A DNA stretch of 64,000 bases from Lasioglossum baleicum (GCF_051020765.1 NC_134934.1:14274001-14338000), one strand, 5' to 3'; shown: positions 23,383 through 35,650, counted from the first letter of the stretch. Notes: generated by a model from the letters alone, not told the origin. Numbers and translations are program-made.

Positions 23383-23793
23383 ATGTCTGTTTCTATGGTA
23401 TCAAATTTTTCGTTAACGTTTTCTGAAAAAGTAACAACGCGATCAGAATGATGAATGATGCAATCGATGTGCCCCGTCGTAACTTAGAGCTGATTAGATT
23501 TTGGTCCATATTGGTCAAGTAGTTTTTTAGATTTTTAGTTTTTTTGGAACGGAGTTGATTCTACAATGCAATTTATACGAGAGAATGGAAAGTTTCCACC
23601 GAAGAAACAAACGTAATTACACAAAAAAATTTTTTTTCATTTTTCTTAAATTAAAAAAAATTTTTTTAATTTAAAAAAAAATTTTTTTTTTGTACCTTAC
23701 GCTAATGTTTCCGCTACCATAATCGAAAATTATCCCAATGCAAGAGTGAGTTAATCATCTCTACTCCCGAGAATACATTTTCAAAGAATATCG

Positions 23794-24418
23794 ATGAAAG
23801 TACAAAAAAAATTTATATTACAATCTTTAAAAAAACAATCAGTTCAAAACGAATTATTAACTGAGATTAAATTGAAAATTAATATAAACAATATGATAAT
23901 TATTAATAACATTAATGTTGAAAACGGATTGGTTAATGGAGCACACATGCGGAATATTAAAATTTATTACTTTTCAAGAAAATACTAAAATTCCGTCTAT
24001 ATTGTGGTTAGATTTTCAATTGGCCAGAGTAGGAGTGAAAGTAAGAACTCGTTATCGTGATTATATGAAAAATGCAAATATTCATCAAAATTTGCCACCA
24101 ATAATAAAAATATCGAATCAAGTAAATATGTCGAGTGAGGAAAAATATCAAATCACACGTAGTCAATTTCCAGTGGTTCCTGCTGAAGCGATTACGATTC
24201 ATAAAAGTCAGGGACAAACATACGAGAAAAGTATGTTTGAATTTTAAAACATCAGAAAAACGAACTTTACACATGTTGTATGTAGCACTGAGCAGAGTTT
24301 CAAAATTGAGCGGTTTATATATTTTGGGACAATTTAAATTAACAGTATCGAAGAAATCCAAGATCAATACTACAAACCCGAATAATGAGAAGTTGTATCG
24401 TTTGCGAAAAACTAATTA
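23794..24418 (+). pseudogene. Pif1-like helicase, C-terminal remnant (Helitron-type)
   Basis: Across three frames the plus strand gives NVENGLVNGA (near 23920), WLDFQ, then SQFPVVPAEAITIHKSQGQT (near 24160-24225) and LHMLYVALSRVSKLSGLYIL (near 24270-24325). These are the last helicase motifs of Pif1-family proteins encoded by Helitrons. In intact elements the helicase unwinds DNA during rolling-circle transposition. Frame changes near 23975 and 24240 and the missing ATPase core make it non-functional. A Helitron origin is preferred over a host PIF1 because of the terminal repeats around it. Confidence 0.85.
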
Positions 24419-24979
24419 AAACAATATATTTTGCAACATTAGTATGCTATAACAAGGAACCAAGCGAGCAACGAGCATACGATGTTGGTTTAATGTGACG
24501 CCATATAGCAAACATTTTGATAAGTAGAAAACTATTGAATTTCCCTGAAAACGTATAATCTTCTTAAAACGTACACTTAATAATGGTAATAATATACTGC
24601 AACTAACGAATCGGGAAGTTCTTTGTGTGGCTCGTGGAGAGTCACACACCAAATAAAAAAAAATACATTAATAGCTATAGGTACTACTAGCCATGCGTAC
24701 CACTAACCCTTTCACAAGAGCAGTCCTATCCGCGAGCTCGCAAAGCGAGCGAGCAAAAACAACCCTACTCGCGAGCGAGCGAAGCGAGCGAGCAACAATA
24801 ACCCTCTAGTTAAGTCTTGAAATTATAAAGATGTGTGTGCTTCCATTAGAAATTATTCAATAAATTTCTTTATTCGAGCAGGTATTATTATAAAAATTGT
24901 GAAAAATCTAAATAAATTCAGTCTTGTAATTTTTATAAAATAATATATATATACAATATCCGACACTATTGGAAATGGG

Positions 24980-25260
24980 TGTTAATAAATGCACACTGGT
25001 ACTTCCAAAATAAAATAAGTCTTTATTTCACGGCGCGGGAGGAAGCTCTTCCCCAAACGATGTCTTAGCTTCGACTGACTAATTGTAAGAGGAAAAATTG
25101 TTGGAACCCCCAAAAGGAAACCAGGGTCCCTTCGTATCTCCGGACTTGTTTAGGTTATCTCCCCACAGTCCGGCTCTTGAAAGAAAGTATACATAAAATG
25201 GGTTACCTCGAAATCTCTGTTTAGAAATACGATTCTGAGATCGTTGATTCATTTTTGACA
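24980..25260 (-). mobile_element. Possible solo LTR remnant
   Basis: The segment runs from TGTTAATAAATG to TTTTTGACA (TG...CA on both strands). Read on the minus strand it carries GAAATAAAGACTT about 50 bp before its 3' end, a polyadenylation signal placed as in an LTR. No 4-6 bp target duplication was found and no internal retroelement domain is present, so this is a guess. Confidence 0.25.
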
Positions 25261-27269
25261 ACGAACAATAATTTCATTATGCTGGTAATTTATTGATAAT
25301 CCAACAGTTAATTAGAAAAGAATTCCGCTCCAATTGTATCCTCCAACAGTTTAGTTGTTCGATTCGGCGGGAGGGGTTACCTGTGCATACAGCTTTTGTT
25401 TCGCGAAAGAAAAGTTGATCCGTCAAAGGAAACTTCTCGGCAATGTATACCACAGACTCTTTTACGACGTTTCCGCGTCTTCTCCGTTTCTTCGGCTCGC
25501 GGAATTCCGTGGCGTTCGCAGTTTCCTGGACGCATCGAGCCGAGGAAAAACGAGCGTAGAAACGAGCGACTCGTCGAGCTCGTGGACCGTGGCTCGCCGC
25601 GAATGTATGTCTACGGAGAAAATTACGATAGTCGTTCGGGCGTGTGCCTCGCGAACTCAGCTGTCCCAGAAATCTCAGGAAAAAACACGGAAGAAATGCA
25701 AAGCAGAGAGAGAGAGAGAGAGAGAGAAAGTATCGTCGCACGCGCGAAGAAGGAAATCGTAACGAGTTTGCGCGAGTTTCGAGAAAGAAGAAGAAACTTC
25801 TCGGAGAAGCTGAGCCACAGCGTTTTCCAGCGAACGGAGACCTCGCATACTCGTGTTGTACGCACCGTATGCCCGCGAGTTTCGAGGTTCGAGACCCGAC
25901 GATGCACCCGTGTGTCTTCCGATCGAGTTTCGCGGTTCCTCGTGTCCCCGGACCTCGCGAAGATTGTCTCGGAATCGTATGCTCGTTTACCGGCCGTCCA
26001 ACTTTCCTATCGCGCCACGCTGTCTCTTATTCCCGAGAACTTCCCGAGCCACTTTTATCCCCCGGCGATCGTGAGAATCGCGAACCCGAACGCTGGAAAC
26101 TGGAACTGCCACCAGGTCGCGACATTTTCATGTTCCTTTGTCTTTCCCGTGCGAACGCTGGGTCTGGACTGACCCATTTTCAGATGCAAAGACAAAAGTT
26201 CTGTATTGCAACAAACGGGAGTGAAGTAGAAATTTAACTTTCTTAAAACTGAGTGTTCTACGTTACTTTATTAAAATTATAGTTTTCGTTTATTTACCAA
26301 GAGATTTCATCTTTTCTGATTTTCTATTTCCTCTTTTAAGAATCTTTTACCATCGCATTCATCTCCTTTTTTCTGATTAATATCCAAGGCGATGTAATTA
26401 CTCGTTTATTAAGTGATTAAAGTTTTAGACGTGAACTATCGCTCTACGTTCGGCACTCTATGATGAGTAATACCTCTTCTATAACTGTGAGTCTGCAGAT
26501 CCGACAATGCGCCATTTACGGAGATACTAGTCGGTTTTGATTAAAAAGATAGGGAATTCGGTAAAAGTGAATGAAGATCGTCAGGAGAAGACGCGGCCGT
26601 TTATTTTTCATGTGCGGCGGTCCGGACGAACGTTTCCCCAGATTCATGGTCCCGTTTACACGCGGCAAAGAACGCGAACGATCAGGGCCAATCTTTTCTC
26701 TCGATCGTAAAGCAGAATTATTCAGCCGCGCACCCCTATAACCCACTTAGCTCTCTCGGCCTTCTTCCTCTTTTCCCTGTTCGAGCGCCCACGACCTCGC
26801 TTCCATTCGGTTTAGCCCGCACCCGAGGCCGATAATAAAATAATAAAACCGTGCCTGAAGGGGCACGTAAGTGAGAGAGAGAGAGAGAGAGAAATTCCTC
26901 ACCCAATAGCGGTTCGGGAACGAGCAACCAGAATCGTTTGCCGATTGCTGAAGAACATGGCCTCGCAAAGATTTCCGAAAACGCTGCTCAACTGCTCGGA
27001 TAGAGACTTTATTCCGTATTTCGACGCGAAAGAGGACAGATAACATCGAATTCCATGTTTCACCATTTTTACTGAAATATGTACATAACAACGTTGTGAT
27101 TCGAGGACGCGTAGAACGACGTGGTTGATGCTCACTGAACGACTGAACAGTTCTGAAATGGTATTATTGTGGTAAGGTAAACTGTATTATTGCTGGCAAC
27201 TGCAGTAGTTATTGGCACTTTTGATTTAAACGGCAAATATTAAGAATTCCTGGCAGAGTGGTGCAAAAA
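25261..27269. other. CpG-rich island with AG microsatellites, no gene recognised
   Basis: 25360-26200 is open in several frames on both strands (up to 258 codons on plus) without any domain. (GA)n runs lie at about 25704-25728 and 26873-26892. 26250-27269 is AT-rich or mixed. Confidence 0.4.
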
Positions 27270-27475
27270 TTTAATCAACGATTGACGACTAAATTTCTAC
27301 TTCAATCGTTAATCGCAATTAATAATTAATCTCCTCGTTTAGTCGTTAATTGCGGTTAACGATTAAATAGTTATTAATCGTTAATTCCGATTAAATTTCT
27401 ACTTCAGTCGTTAATTGCGTTTAACGATTATTAATCGTCAATCGAATAATTGATTAATGATTAACACTGCTGAAA
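27270..27475. repeat. Degenerate ATTAACGATTAA repeat
   Basis: Roughly a dozen variants of CGTTAAT, ATTAACG, CGATTAA and TAATTGCG alternate in both orientations over 200 bp. ACTAAATTTCTACTTCA-type phrases recur at about 27289 and 27390, showing local duplication. Many TAAT cores could be homeodomain-type sites; that is only an inference. Confidence 0.6.
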
Positions 27476-28979
27476 TTTCGAAATGAAATACGTAATCAGA
27501 ACTGTATGAATACTGAAAAAAAATGTAAACTGAGTTCAGGTGTATTGTCATTTGGTCTACATATAATACAAACTCTGTTTACGTGCTTTTACGTTCGAAG
27601 TTTTTATTCCTGGAAAGCTACGACCATGTTTTTGTTATATTATTATTTCGCCGATCCACCGTAAACGCTCTTCGATGATAATTGTCCGTGCAGTTGTAAA
27701 TATAGAATAACAACGAAAGCTCGAACAGTGCTTTTCATAAAACAATTGCATTATTTAAACCATTGCAGCCATCATTGTGTACGAATAATTCCAGAATGCC
27801 TCATTTTCATTCAAAAAGAAGTAAAGTGAACGGGTATCTTTCCGAGTCTTCATAGAATGCAAATTATTTCTGTTTAACATCGCGTATTATGAATCCATCC
27901 ACACGTTTCCACTCGCTTAATACAATTACGCGATACGGAGTTGCGCATATTTACTGATTCGCGCGGCTGCAGTCTCGCGGAAACATCTTTGAACATGTTT
28001 CTCTTTTGTTCTTCTCTTTCGATGTTATTCTTACACTCTCGTATCTTTTATTTTCATTTCCATTGTAAGCAACTGTGTACTCCGCCTTTTTCTCGTTAAT
28101 TACTTTTCTTTTGTGTATCGAAGTCGCGTTTCTTCGGTTACATCTCACTATGGTTCTTTTGGAAAGTGTCGAGCTGCAAAGACGCTAAGTTGACCAGCAT
28201 CGATGAGGAAAATTCCACTGAATTTGTTCACCTCTTCATATATTATTTTAACATCCCTTTAGATCTTCTTTATCATGTTACATATAGAAATATGTAAATG
28301 CAATGTTTAAATTTCGATAAACGTATGAGGTTTAATATTAAAAAATTACGAATAAAACACAATTGGTCAAAGTAGAATCATTGAAAATTATAGCAGGATC
28401 TCTCAACCATTTTTGATGATCATATGAGGGTCAACATTTGGCAATGCACCAGCCATACTCACAAATTCCGCCACAAACAGTTAGCTCTTAGAGTCCTTTG
28501 TATAAAAAGAACCGTAAAGGGTGCGCATCAATCCAGAAAGCTTGTGAAACTATAGGATAACGAGTTGGGGTGGCCTGGGGGTTAATACCAACACACAAAC
28601 GCACGCATCTCGTTGTCCATCGCGATCAGAATCTAGGGGACGAAGGCTGAAGCGAATGCGAGCCAACGAATCACACTAGAAGGGACAGAGAGTAGAGGAC
28701 AGAGAGAGAATCACGAACGGGTAAAGACATGTCCTGCGGGATTAAAGCAGAGCTCTGCGAAATTGCAGGAGAGCGTGGCCGCGGTTTCAATAAACGTGGT
28801 TGAAGGTGGCTGGGCTGGATATTGATTTTAATTTCAAATAAATCCGATCGCAGGAAAGCGAACAGTGGTAGAGAAAGAGGGCTTGTCTCTCGAATAAACC
28901 CGCGAATATCGATGGGGAAAGAGACGGCGCAGAAACAAACGAGGAAACGCAGGGTTCGAGGCAGGAATTGAACGAGGCA
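27476..28979. other. AT-rich, no gene recognised
   Basis: No domain-bearing frame. The last 300 bp become purine-rich as they lead into the minisatellite. Confidence 0.35.
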
Positions 28980-30000
28980 GGATTAGGGAAAAGCAAAATT
29001 TTAGCGAAGCAGAATTTGCACGAAGTAAAATTTGCACGAAGAAGGATTTGCGCGGAGCAAAATGTCAGCGAAACAGGAATTGCGTGAGGCAGAACTCGGG
29101 GGAAGCAAAATTTGAGCGAAACAGGATTCAGGGGAGAAAATATTTGAGAGAAGCAAAATTTCGGGGGAAGAAAAATTTGAGCGAAGCAGAATTCGGGGGA
29201 AGAAAAATTTGAGAAAAGCAAAATTTCGGGAGACGCAGAATTCAGGGGAAGAAAAATTTGAGCGAAGCAGAATTCGGGGGAACAAAAATTTGAGCGAAGC
29301 AGAATTCGGGGGAACAAAAATTTGAGCGAAGCAGAATTCGGGGGAACAAAAATTTGAGCGAAACAGAATTCGGGGGAACAAAAATTTGAGCGAAGCAGAA
29401 TTCGGGGGAAGAAAAATTTGAGAAAAGCAAAATTTCGGGAGACGCAGAATTCGGGGGAAGAAAAATTTGAGCGAAGCAGAATTCGGGGGAACAAAAATTT
29501 GAGCGAAGCAGAATTCGGGGGAACAAAAATTTGAGCGAAGCAGAATTCGGGGGAAGAAAAATTTGAGAAAAGCAAAATTTCGGGAGACGCAGAATTCGGG
29601 GGAGGAAAAATTTGAGCGAAGCAGAATTCGGGGGAACAAAAATTTGAGCGAAGCAGAATTCGGGGGAACAAAAATTTGAGCGAAGCAGAATTCGGGGGAA
29701 CAAAAATTTGAGCGAAGCAGAATTCGGGGGAAGAAAAATTTGAGAAAAGCAAAATTTCGGGAGACGCAGAATTCGGGGGAGGAAAAATTGGAGCGAAGCA
29801 ATATTTCGAGGGAAGCAGAATTCTGGGGAAGCAGAGTTCCGGCGAAGCAGCATTCGGAGGAAACAATATTTGCGCTAAGCAGAATTCGTGCAAAATTTTG
29901 AGCAAAGCAGCAGTCGGGGAAGCAAGATCTGTACGAATCAGAATCGGAGTGAAGCAAAATTTTAACGAAGCAGTCATCGGAACGAAGCGAAATTTGAGCA
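28980..30000. repeat. 32-bp minisatellite, about 30 units, open in three minus-strand frames
   Basis: The core (about 29180-29800) repeats AGCGAAGCAGAATTCGGGGG then AACAAAAATTTG with an exact 32-bp step. Variant units (GAGAAAAGCAAAATTTCGGG at 29211, 29420, 29564 and 29742) impose a longer-range pattern. Flanks to 28980 and 30000 hold decayed units. The plus strand is about 70% purine. Because 32 is not a multiple of 3 and the unit lacks minus-strand stops, all three minus frames are open (435, 318 and 203 codons) and encode the same 32-residue repeat in shifted register. I regard it as a satellite, not a gene. Confidence 0.92.
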
Positions 30001-31730
30001 CAGAATTCGAGGATTCGAGAATGCGATGATTTTCCGGAGACTCGGGAGCGTTCACAGTCTTCCAGGACTTCATAGTCTTCCAGGGCGATTCCACCTCGTC
30101 GCCTAATTGGTCTACCGAACGAAAATTTCGCGGAGAGGAGAGACGAGACAGTTCACGAGGATTAGAACCGTTACGCGCGTTTAGAGGGCCGTAACGGCCC
30201 TCTCATCGAAATTGCGAGCGGGAAGCGCCGCCTTTACCGTCAACTTTCTTCGAGAAACCATGGGGGCGGCGTACATCGGTGGCGGCTGCGGAATAATCTC
30301 CGCACGGGAGAGACCCAGCAAATTGCGAGCGTTCATTTCACAACCGGCAGTGAACGTTCCCAGCGCTGCTGCTATCCGAAGAGTTTTCGCGCTTCAAAAC
30401 GATATTCGCGCTTCACGGCCAGGATAAAAACAGACGAAATCGTATAACGTGCAGGAACCGAGACGAATTTGCATCGGGAAATACTCCGGAGAGAGGGCCG
30501 AGCCCCGGAAAAACGTAAACAGTGACGGTTTAGCCGTATTTGCACGTTGATTGGCTCGCCACCGAATCTCGCGCCCAATGCTAAGTCAAATCTGCTTGGA
30601 AACGGTATTATTTTGATCATCGAACCAGGACCTAGTCTTTTGCTAGCTTTTCTTGGTTGTTAGAAGTCTTCAAAACTGTTTTTAATCATCAGATATTTAT
30701 CTCACAAGTATTGAAATTAGAATCTCTTCATCAAGGAACATATTACAACAAAAATTTTACGCATTAAGTATTTTTTTTTAAGTGGAACACAAGGTTTCAC
30801 ACAATGGTGAGACTCAGTTTAGAAGCAACGATGAACAAAAGAGGAAGAACGCGCTGTGATTTTTGAAAGGTATATCTTTGAACGCGCATGAAAAGGACCA
30901 TAACCGAGAGAAGAATGTCTGCCATACTATTCGACGTTTGCCAGTATGAAATTCAGATTCCTCGGATGGAATTCGTCGGGCGAGGCGAGAGCATTGTCGA
31001 TCGCTACGCCCTTTGTAGCTGAGCGTCACGCGAGCTGTTGTCCCCAGCTTTGACGGACACAGACGGCTCATAATTCTCGGCCAGAAAAACATTTTCGTTC
31101 TCCTCGTCGTCGGTGATAGTCGAATTTTTATCACAGCGGAATATCGTGGAACAGAAACGCTCTTTCTCTCGCTCGTACTTTCGCGAACTCTCGAAGTGCT
31201 GGAAGAAGATCGGCGATGCTCGCAAACCCCGCGGATCGTACCTCATCGTCGGTGACGCTAAACGTTCCCCGTGATCGCATCAAACTCCCATTAATCATAC
31301 CCTTTACCCGTCGCAACGTCTGGCGACGACATTTTTCTCTGGAGCGAGTCACCCTCCGATCGGATCGGATCGCGATTTTCGCTCTCCCTTCGCCGGTAAA
31401 TCGAATCTCGCGGGACGACACACGTGTCGATGATCTAGTGGGCGAGTTGCATTGTCCGCGTGAAGTATAGTTTTACAGCGGGGAGGCTGAAAAGAGCTGA
31501 AGAGCTGTTACATTGGTTCTAGTGGTGCTGGAAGAACGCGTTCGGAAAATTAGATCATTCGAACATTTGCTAAATCCTGCGCCCTGTTCCGGAAATCAAA
31601 CATAATACTGACAAAGATATTGATAAGGAGGTTCCTAAGAGGATTATAAGGAGGAAATAATAATCGTCTGCTTTTTCTTTTAAGACTTTTAAGAAGTGGC
31701 GCAAAAGTGCTTTTAAATCCGTTCAATCTA
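30001..31730. other. CpG-rich islands, no gene recognised
   Basis: 30100-30600 and 30950-31450 are GC-rich with short frames on both strands and no domain. 30600-30830 is AT-rich. Confidence 0.4.
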
Positions 31731-32037
31731 CTGGGTGATTCTAGGAACTGGGACAAGTTAGTGCTCCTTTTTAAATTACTTTAAAAACAAAACATATTGA
31801 CATTTCAATGACCTTGGGTTAACACTTTTATACGTAGGATAATAAAAGGCATCGATTGGTTTAACAAATAAATTGGGTTGCATCAAAGAATAAAGTGCAA
31901 TTGCACCTGGCGCGTGCATCGGTGCATCCACATAAAAATTAAGGTCATACGAAGTTAAGACGTATTATATGACATATAATATGATTTTTTCCTCCATCAA
32001 AGAGCAGTAACTTGTCCCTGTTCCCAGAATCACCTAG
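31731..32037. mobile_element. TA-target MITE with about 33-bp inverted repeats
   Basis: The left end, CTGGGTGATTCTAGGAACTG then GGACAAGTTAGTGCTC, pairs with the right end, GAGCAGTAACTTGTCCC then TGTTCCCAGAATCACCTAG. TA precedes the left end (31729-31730); the right TA has been lost. No coding content. Confidence 0.78.
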
Positions 32038-32779
32038 TCTTCACAATTCCGTCGTTTTTGGTTATTCACCAACGTTCTCCTTCGCCAGCATCTCGCAACA
32101 TTCGACAGCCCGTACCCGGCAACACAATTTTCATTAGAGAAGATGGAAGACTCGAATATGCGAATCAGAGTCGCCGCAGAGCCGTAATTTCGTTTGAAAG
32201 ATCCAGCTCGTCCGGACTGGGTCTGTTCACGCGGTAATCCGGAAGCGGCGAAACAATTTCTGGTCGGCACGATGTTATTCGAATTCGTCGTAGCTGCGTT
32301 GATAATTATTCCTGTACCTGCCGCCAGTCGAGAACGGTCCGGCGTTATTAGGTTGCGCCGACGGCCAGGATAAGGACGAAACACCACCGGTACGAAAGGG
32401 GAGGTGAGGAGAGGAGAGGAGAGGAGAGAGGAGAAGGAGCTAGACAAAGTAGCTTCTCGGGGGCTTCCTTCCTATTATCTGTGCTTGGCGGTCCGCTCAC
32501 CCAGCATGCATACAAAGCAGTATTTATAGCCGACATAGCAGCGCGCGAGCCGGAGGGCCGAGCCGAACAAATATTCATCCCCTGTGGAGTCGAGACACGA
32601 TCGCTCCCTGCTCGCCGGCTTTCGTCGACCTCGTGGCGACGCGTCTTCGCTCCGCGTCGCTTTTGCGTCCAGTCTGTCATCAGGAGACTCGCTATTTTCT
32701 GACGGGATAGTCTCTTGGCTCTCCTCGATCGGCAGTGTGTCTTCAGACAGCGAGCTTTCAGTGTTAGTTCCGTGTAGAG
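32038..32779. other. CpG-rich island with GAGGA microsatellite and TATA-like motif
   Basis: A (GAGGA)n run lies at about 32404-32435. TATTTATA at 32521-32528 in an otherwise GC-rich context resembles a TATA box, but no transcript start or downstream gene can be tied to it. Short overlapping open frames show no domain. Confidence 0.3.
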
Positions 32780-33195
32780 TGCTCTGGGAAGGCGTGGCTT
32801 CCTTGCCCCGACTGTACAGTGTGCTCTAAAGTTGGCGTAATTCCGAATTCGTTGTTTCTTCTGTGTAGAGTGTACAGAACAAGTGTGGTTTCCTTGTGTC
32901 CACTATCAGATAGACTGCCATCAGTAGGCGTGGCTTGGCTTCCTTCTGCCTACTCGGTAGAATCTCCTGTGGGCGTGGTTTCGGTGCTGCTTGCTCATAG
33001 AATGCCCTGGAAGTGACTCAATCGCCTCAATATTTTATAATTCTATGTATCAACTATATAGACTGCTACGAGTAGGCGTGGCTTCCTTCTCCCCACTCGG
33101 TAGAATCTTCTGTGGGCGTGGTTCCATTGCTCCTTGCTCACAGAATGCCCTGAAAGTGTCTGAATTGTATACAGCTCGTTGAATAGGCGTGGTTT
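32780..33195. repeat. Tandem repeat (149-bp unit) rich in GGCGTGG boxes
   Basis: AGGCGTGGCTTCCTTCT followed by ACTCGGTAGAATCT occurs at about 32926 and 33075. Related boxes (AGGCGTGG, GGGCGTGG, AGTGTGG) recur near 32787, 32881, 32970, 33113 and 33186. GGGCGTGG matches the binding pattern of Sp/KLF-type zinc fingers (established knowledge). A regulatory role is only inferred. Confidence 0.65.
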
Positions 33196-33962
33196 CTTTG
33201 TTTTCACCATATCAGGCAGCTGCCCCAGAGGGCAATCTTTTCTCGGCAACGCGGTACGCTCGCAAACATAGAACATAGACGGCCGTAAATAGAGTCGTAC
33301 TCATTGCACAGCTCGGAATTGAGTAGTCTCAGCGAATTGGTTCCGTTACCGTGCAACGTACCGGAACTATCGGCCATAGTCGCGCTCGCAAACGACTCCA
33401 TACGCGGAGAGATCTGTGAAGGAACGTTAGCCGGAGACGGCCGTTGCGTTTCGAGGCGCTTTCGTTCCGCGATAACCGCCGACGAGCTCACGAAGCGGAT
33501 ATGTAGAGATCAGAATCCCTGGCGCAAAACGGCCTACACAGTCAATTCTAAAGCTTCGTACAGACCAAGATAGAAGTACCAACGTCTACTGGTTCAGACG
33601 TAATCTTCAACGTAGAATCCATGGTTGTGAGGAAGAACGCCGCATGTCACATACTTTCACTATCGAGATATTGCTGTTCAAAGTTTTCATCACGAATTCT
33701 TCACACTTTTGGGTCTCCCGAATTTGTTTTCGTAACTTCTTCTCCGGTGAATACGTAAATCCTATACTTGTAGCAAGCAGTGCGCAGGCCTCGTGCATCG
33801 GAGCCACGAGGAGCGCCACCGAAAGGAAGCTTGGTGGGGGAAGCAGGCGTTTGAGGGGCTCCACCCGTGTCCACGCCTGCTCTAAGCACATTAAACCCTT
33901 CTGGGTTTATTTCGCTTTACAAGAATAACTACAAGTGAATACAATAACAATGTCTGTTAATA
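33196..33962. other. No gene recognised
   Basis: 33300-33570 is open on both strands (95 codons minus, 89 plus). 33600-33890 also has opposing frames. No domain, and no splice-supported linkage was found. Confidence 0.35.
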
Positions 33963-34189
33963 TCAGATGATTGCATAAGTTCGTGCCCGATTTGAAAATA
34001 AAATTCAATGGTTAAATGTTAAAGATTTGGTTAAAGATTGGTCAAATTAAAATTTAAAAATGGTTAAATTTTCTACTATCAGAAAAGAATGGTGACGATA
34101 TGTATAATTGATTAATAAAGTTGTATTCTTTAAAATTGAACCATTGAATTTTATTTTCAAATTGGGCACGAACTTATGCAATCATCTAA
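33963..34189. mobile_element. Mariner-type MITE, TA target
   Basis: 227 bp with about 53-bp inverted repeats, TCAGATGATTGCATAAGTTC then GTGCCCGATTTGAAAATAAA at left and the complement at right. TA flanks at 33961-33962 and 34190-34191. The interior is short and AT-rich with no transposase. Confidence 0.9.
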
Positions 34190-34191
34190 TA

Positions 34192-35250
34192 CTAAATATG
34201 CAGATTACAATCTTTGAAAAAAGAATTAATACAAAGACAAGCTTCAACGTTTAGTTTCTCTATGAGTGTGTCTAATGCATAAACACAAATTTTTAAATAC
34301 CAACATGTATTCTTTTCGAAGCACTACTCAAATTGCATACGACGTAAGGGGATGAGGATTTTGTAATCGACGGGAGAGGGGGAAGGATCAACTGCAGCCG
34401 TACACAAACGAAACTGTAGATCCCAGCCGTTCGAAGTTAATTCGCGTCCGAGCATCCGGTTCCCTGGGCGAGTCATTTTTCAGAAGTAAACGCAGGCCTC
34501 GGAGCTTCGGAAGCTCCGCGGGGCGCGAGAGTATAGCCGCGCGGCGGATAATAGAAGCGGCAAACAAGAAGCATAAGACCGGGCAAGCACGGGAAACGGG
34601 GAAGAGAAAAAATATGGTTGAAACGACTTTCTCCTCCGCCGGCAACCTGGTCATCGTAATTCGCCGGCGGCCGACGTAAATCCGCGTAATTTAAATTTTA
34701 AACCGTAAAACCGTTACGCCGGTATTTTATTTCACCGTGGTCGTTTCCTACGCTGCCTGTTTCGGTGCCGAGGAGTTTACCGATTTTTCAACCAAGAAAG
34801 ACAGAGTCGAAAGCTCGGGCGGACGGACGAGAACGTAAACGCGCGTAAATTCCAGATACTATCGGGGTTCTATACTTCTCGAAGAATTTACCAATGGAAT
34901 CTCAGCTCCCCAAAGATGGAAACTGCACGTTCCAGATACGCTCCGACGAATAGATCGTACTCTCCTCTCGTCGCGTGCGTGTCACCGAAACCAGCAAACT
35001 AATTCCCGAATCTGGCTACCCGCTCGTCGATCGCAATTCGTCCGACAACCAGGAACAGGATCACGCGACTCGTCCCCTTAATCAAGGAAAACCTTTGCTC
35101 TGCTCCGGACTAATTAGCCGGAGATCTTCGGACGGTACTCTCGAAGTCCGGCACGAGTAACTTCGGATTCTGCGAGCGTATCGCGAACGAACTCCCCAAC
35201 GAGTCCAATAAAAATACACGGGTCTTCGAACATGTACTACACGAGAAGTA
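34192..35250. other. CpG-rich island, no gene recognised
   Basis: 34360-35220 is GC-rich with chance open frames. Confidence 0.4.
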
Positions 35251-35650
35251 GACGAGGCAGAGCTGCGAATCTTTTAGCAATGAGTTCGTGCATGATTCAT
35301 TTTATTAAATAAAATTTCAGTCTGGGCCGGGGACTTCGAACTCGTGCGATACTGCGATGCTCAAATAAACATAGAGGTAACTTCAAAAATTCATTACGGG
35401 AAGCCAGACGAGGCAGAGCTGCGAATCTTTTAGCAATGCGTTTGTGCATAATTCAATATTATAAATAAATTTATTTCGGTCTGGGCCGGGGACCCAATTA
35501 GCTCGAGATCTTCGAACTCGTGCGATGCTCAAACAAACATAGATGTAACTTCAAAAATTCATTACGGAAATGCCAGACGCGGCAGAGTTAGGAAACTTTC
35601 TGCAATGTGTACAGTTCAGCATAATTCAGTATCGTAGGTAAATTTATTTG
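35251..35650. repeat. Tandem repeat, about 160-bp unit, 2.5 copies
   Basis: Units start at 35251, 35407 and 35576 with GACGAGGCAGAGCTGCGAAT or a variant and share TCTGGGCCGGGGAC, CTCGTGCGAT and AACTTCAAAAATTCATTACG. The third unit is diverged. Confidence 0.88.

Larger units (their letters stand above)
23223..24815 (+). mobile_element. Helentron/Helitron2-like element, truncated
   Basis: The segment contains a broken Pif1-type helicase (23794-24418). It shows asymmetric inverted repeats, AACTTCCCGA at 23223-23232 and TCGGGAAGTT at 24611-24620, then a right region with TGGCTCGTGGAGAGTCACAC and GC-rich GCGAGCGA repeats (24732-24803), ending near CCCTCTAG (about 24815). Asymmetric repeats with internal rather than terminal 3' position are characteristic of Helentrons. 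Only the helicase C-terminus remains, no Rep domain is seen, and the outer boundaries are estimates. Confidence 0.65.

Noticed and set aside
25396..26172. 258-codon plus-strand frame
   Set aside because: It lies in a CpG-rich island where other frames are also open. No domain, includes translated GA microsatellite, no splice-supported continuation.
28787..30094. 435-codon minus-strand frame as a repetitive protein gene
   Set aside because: It is the translation of the 32-bp minisatellite. The same peptide appears in the other two frames, and there are no flanking exons or promoter evidence.
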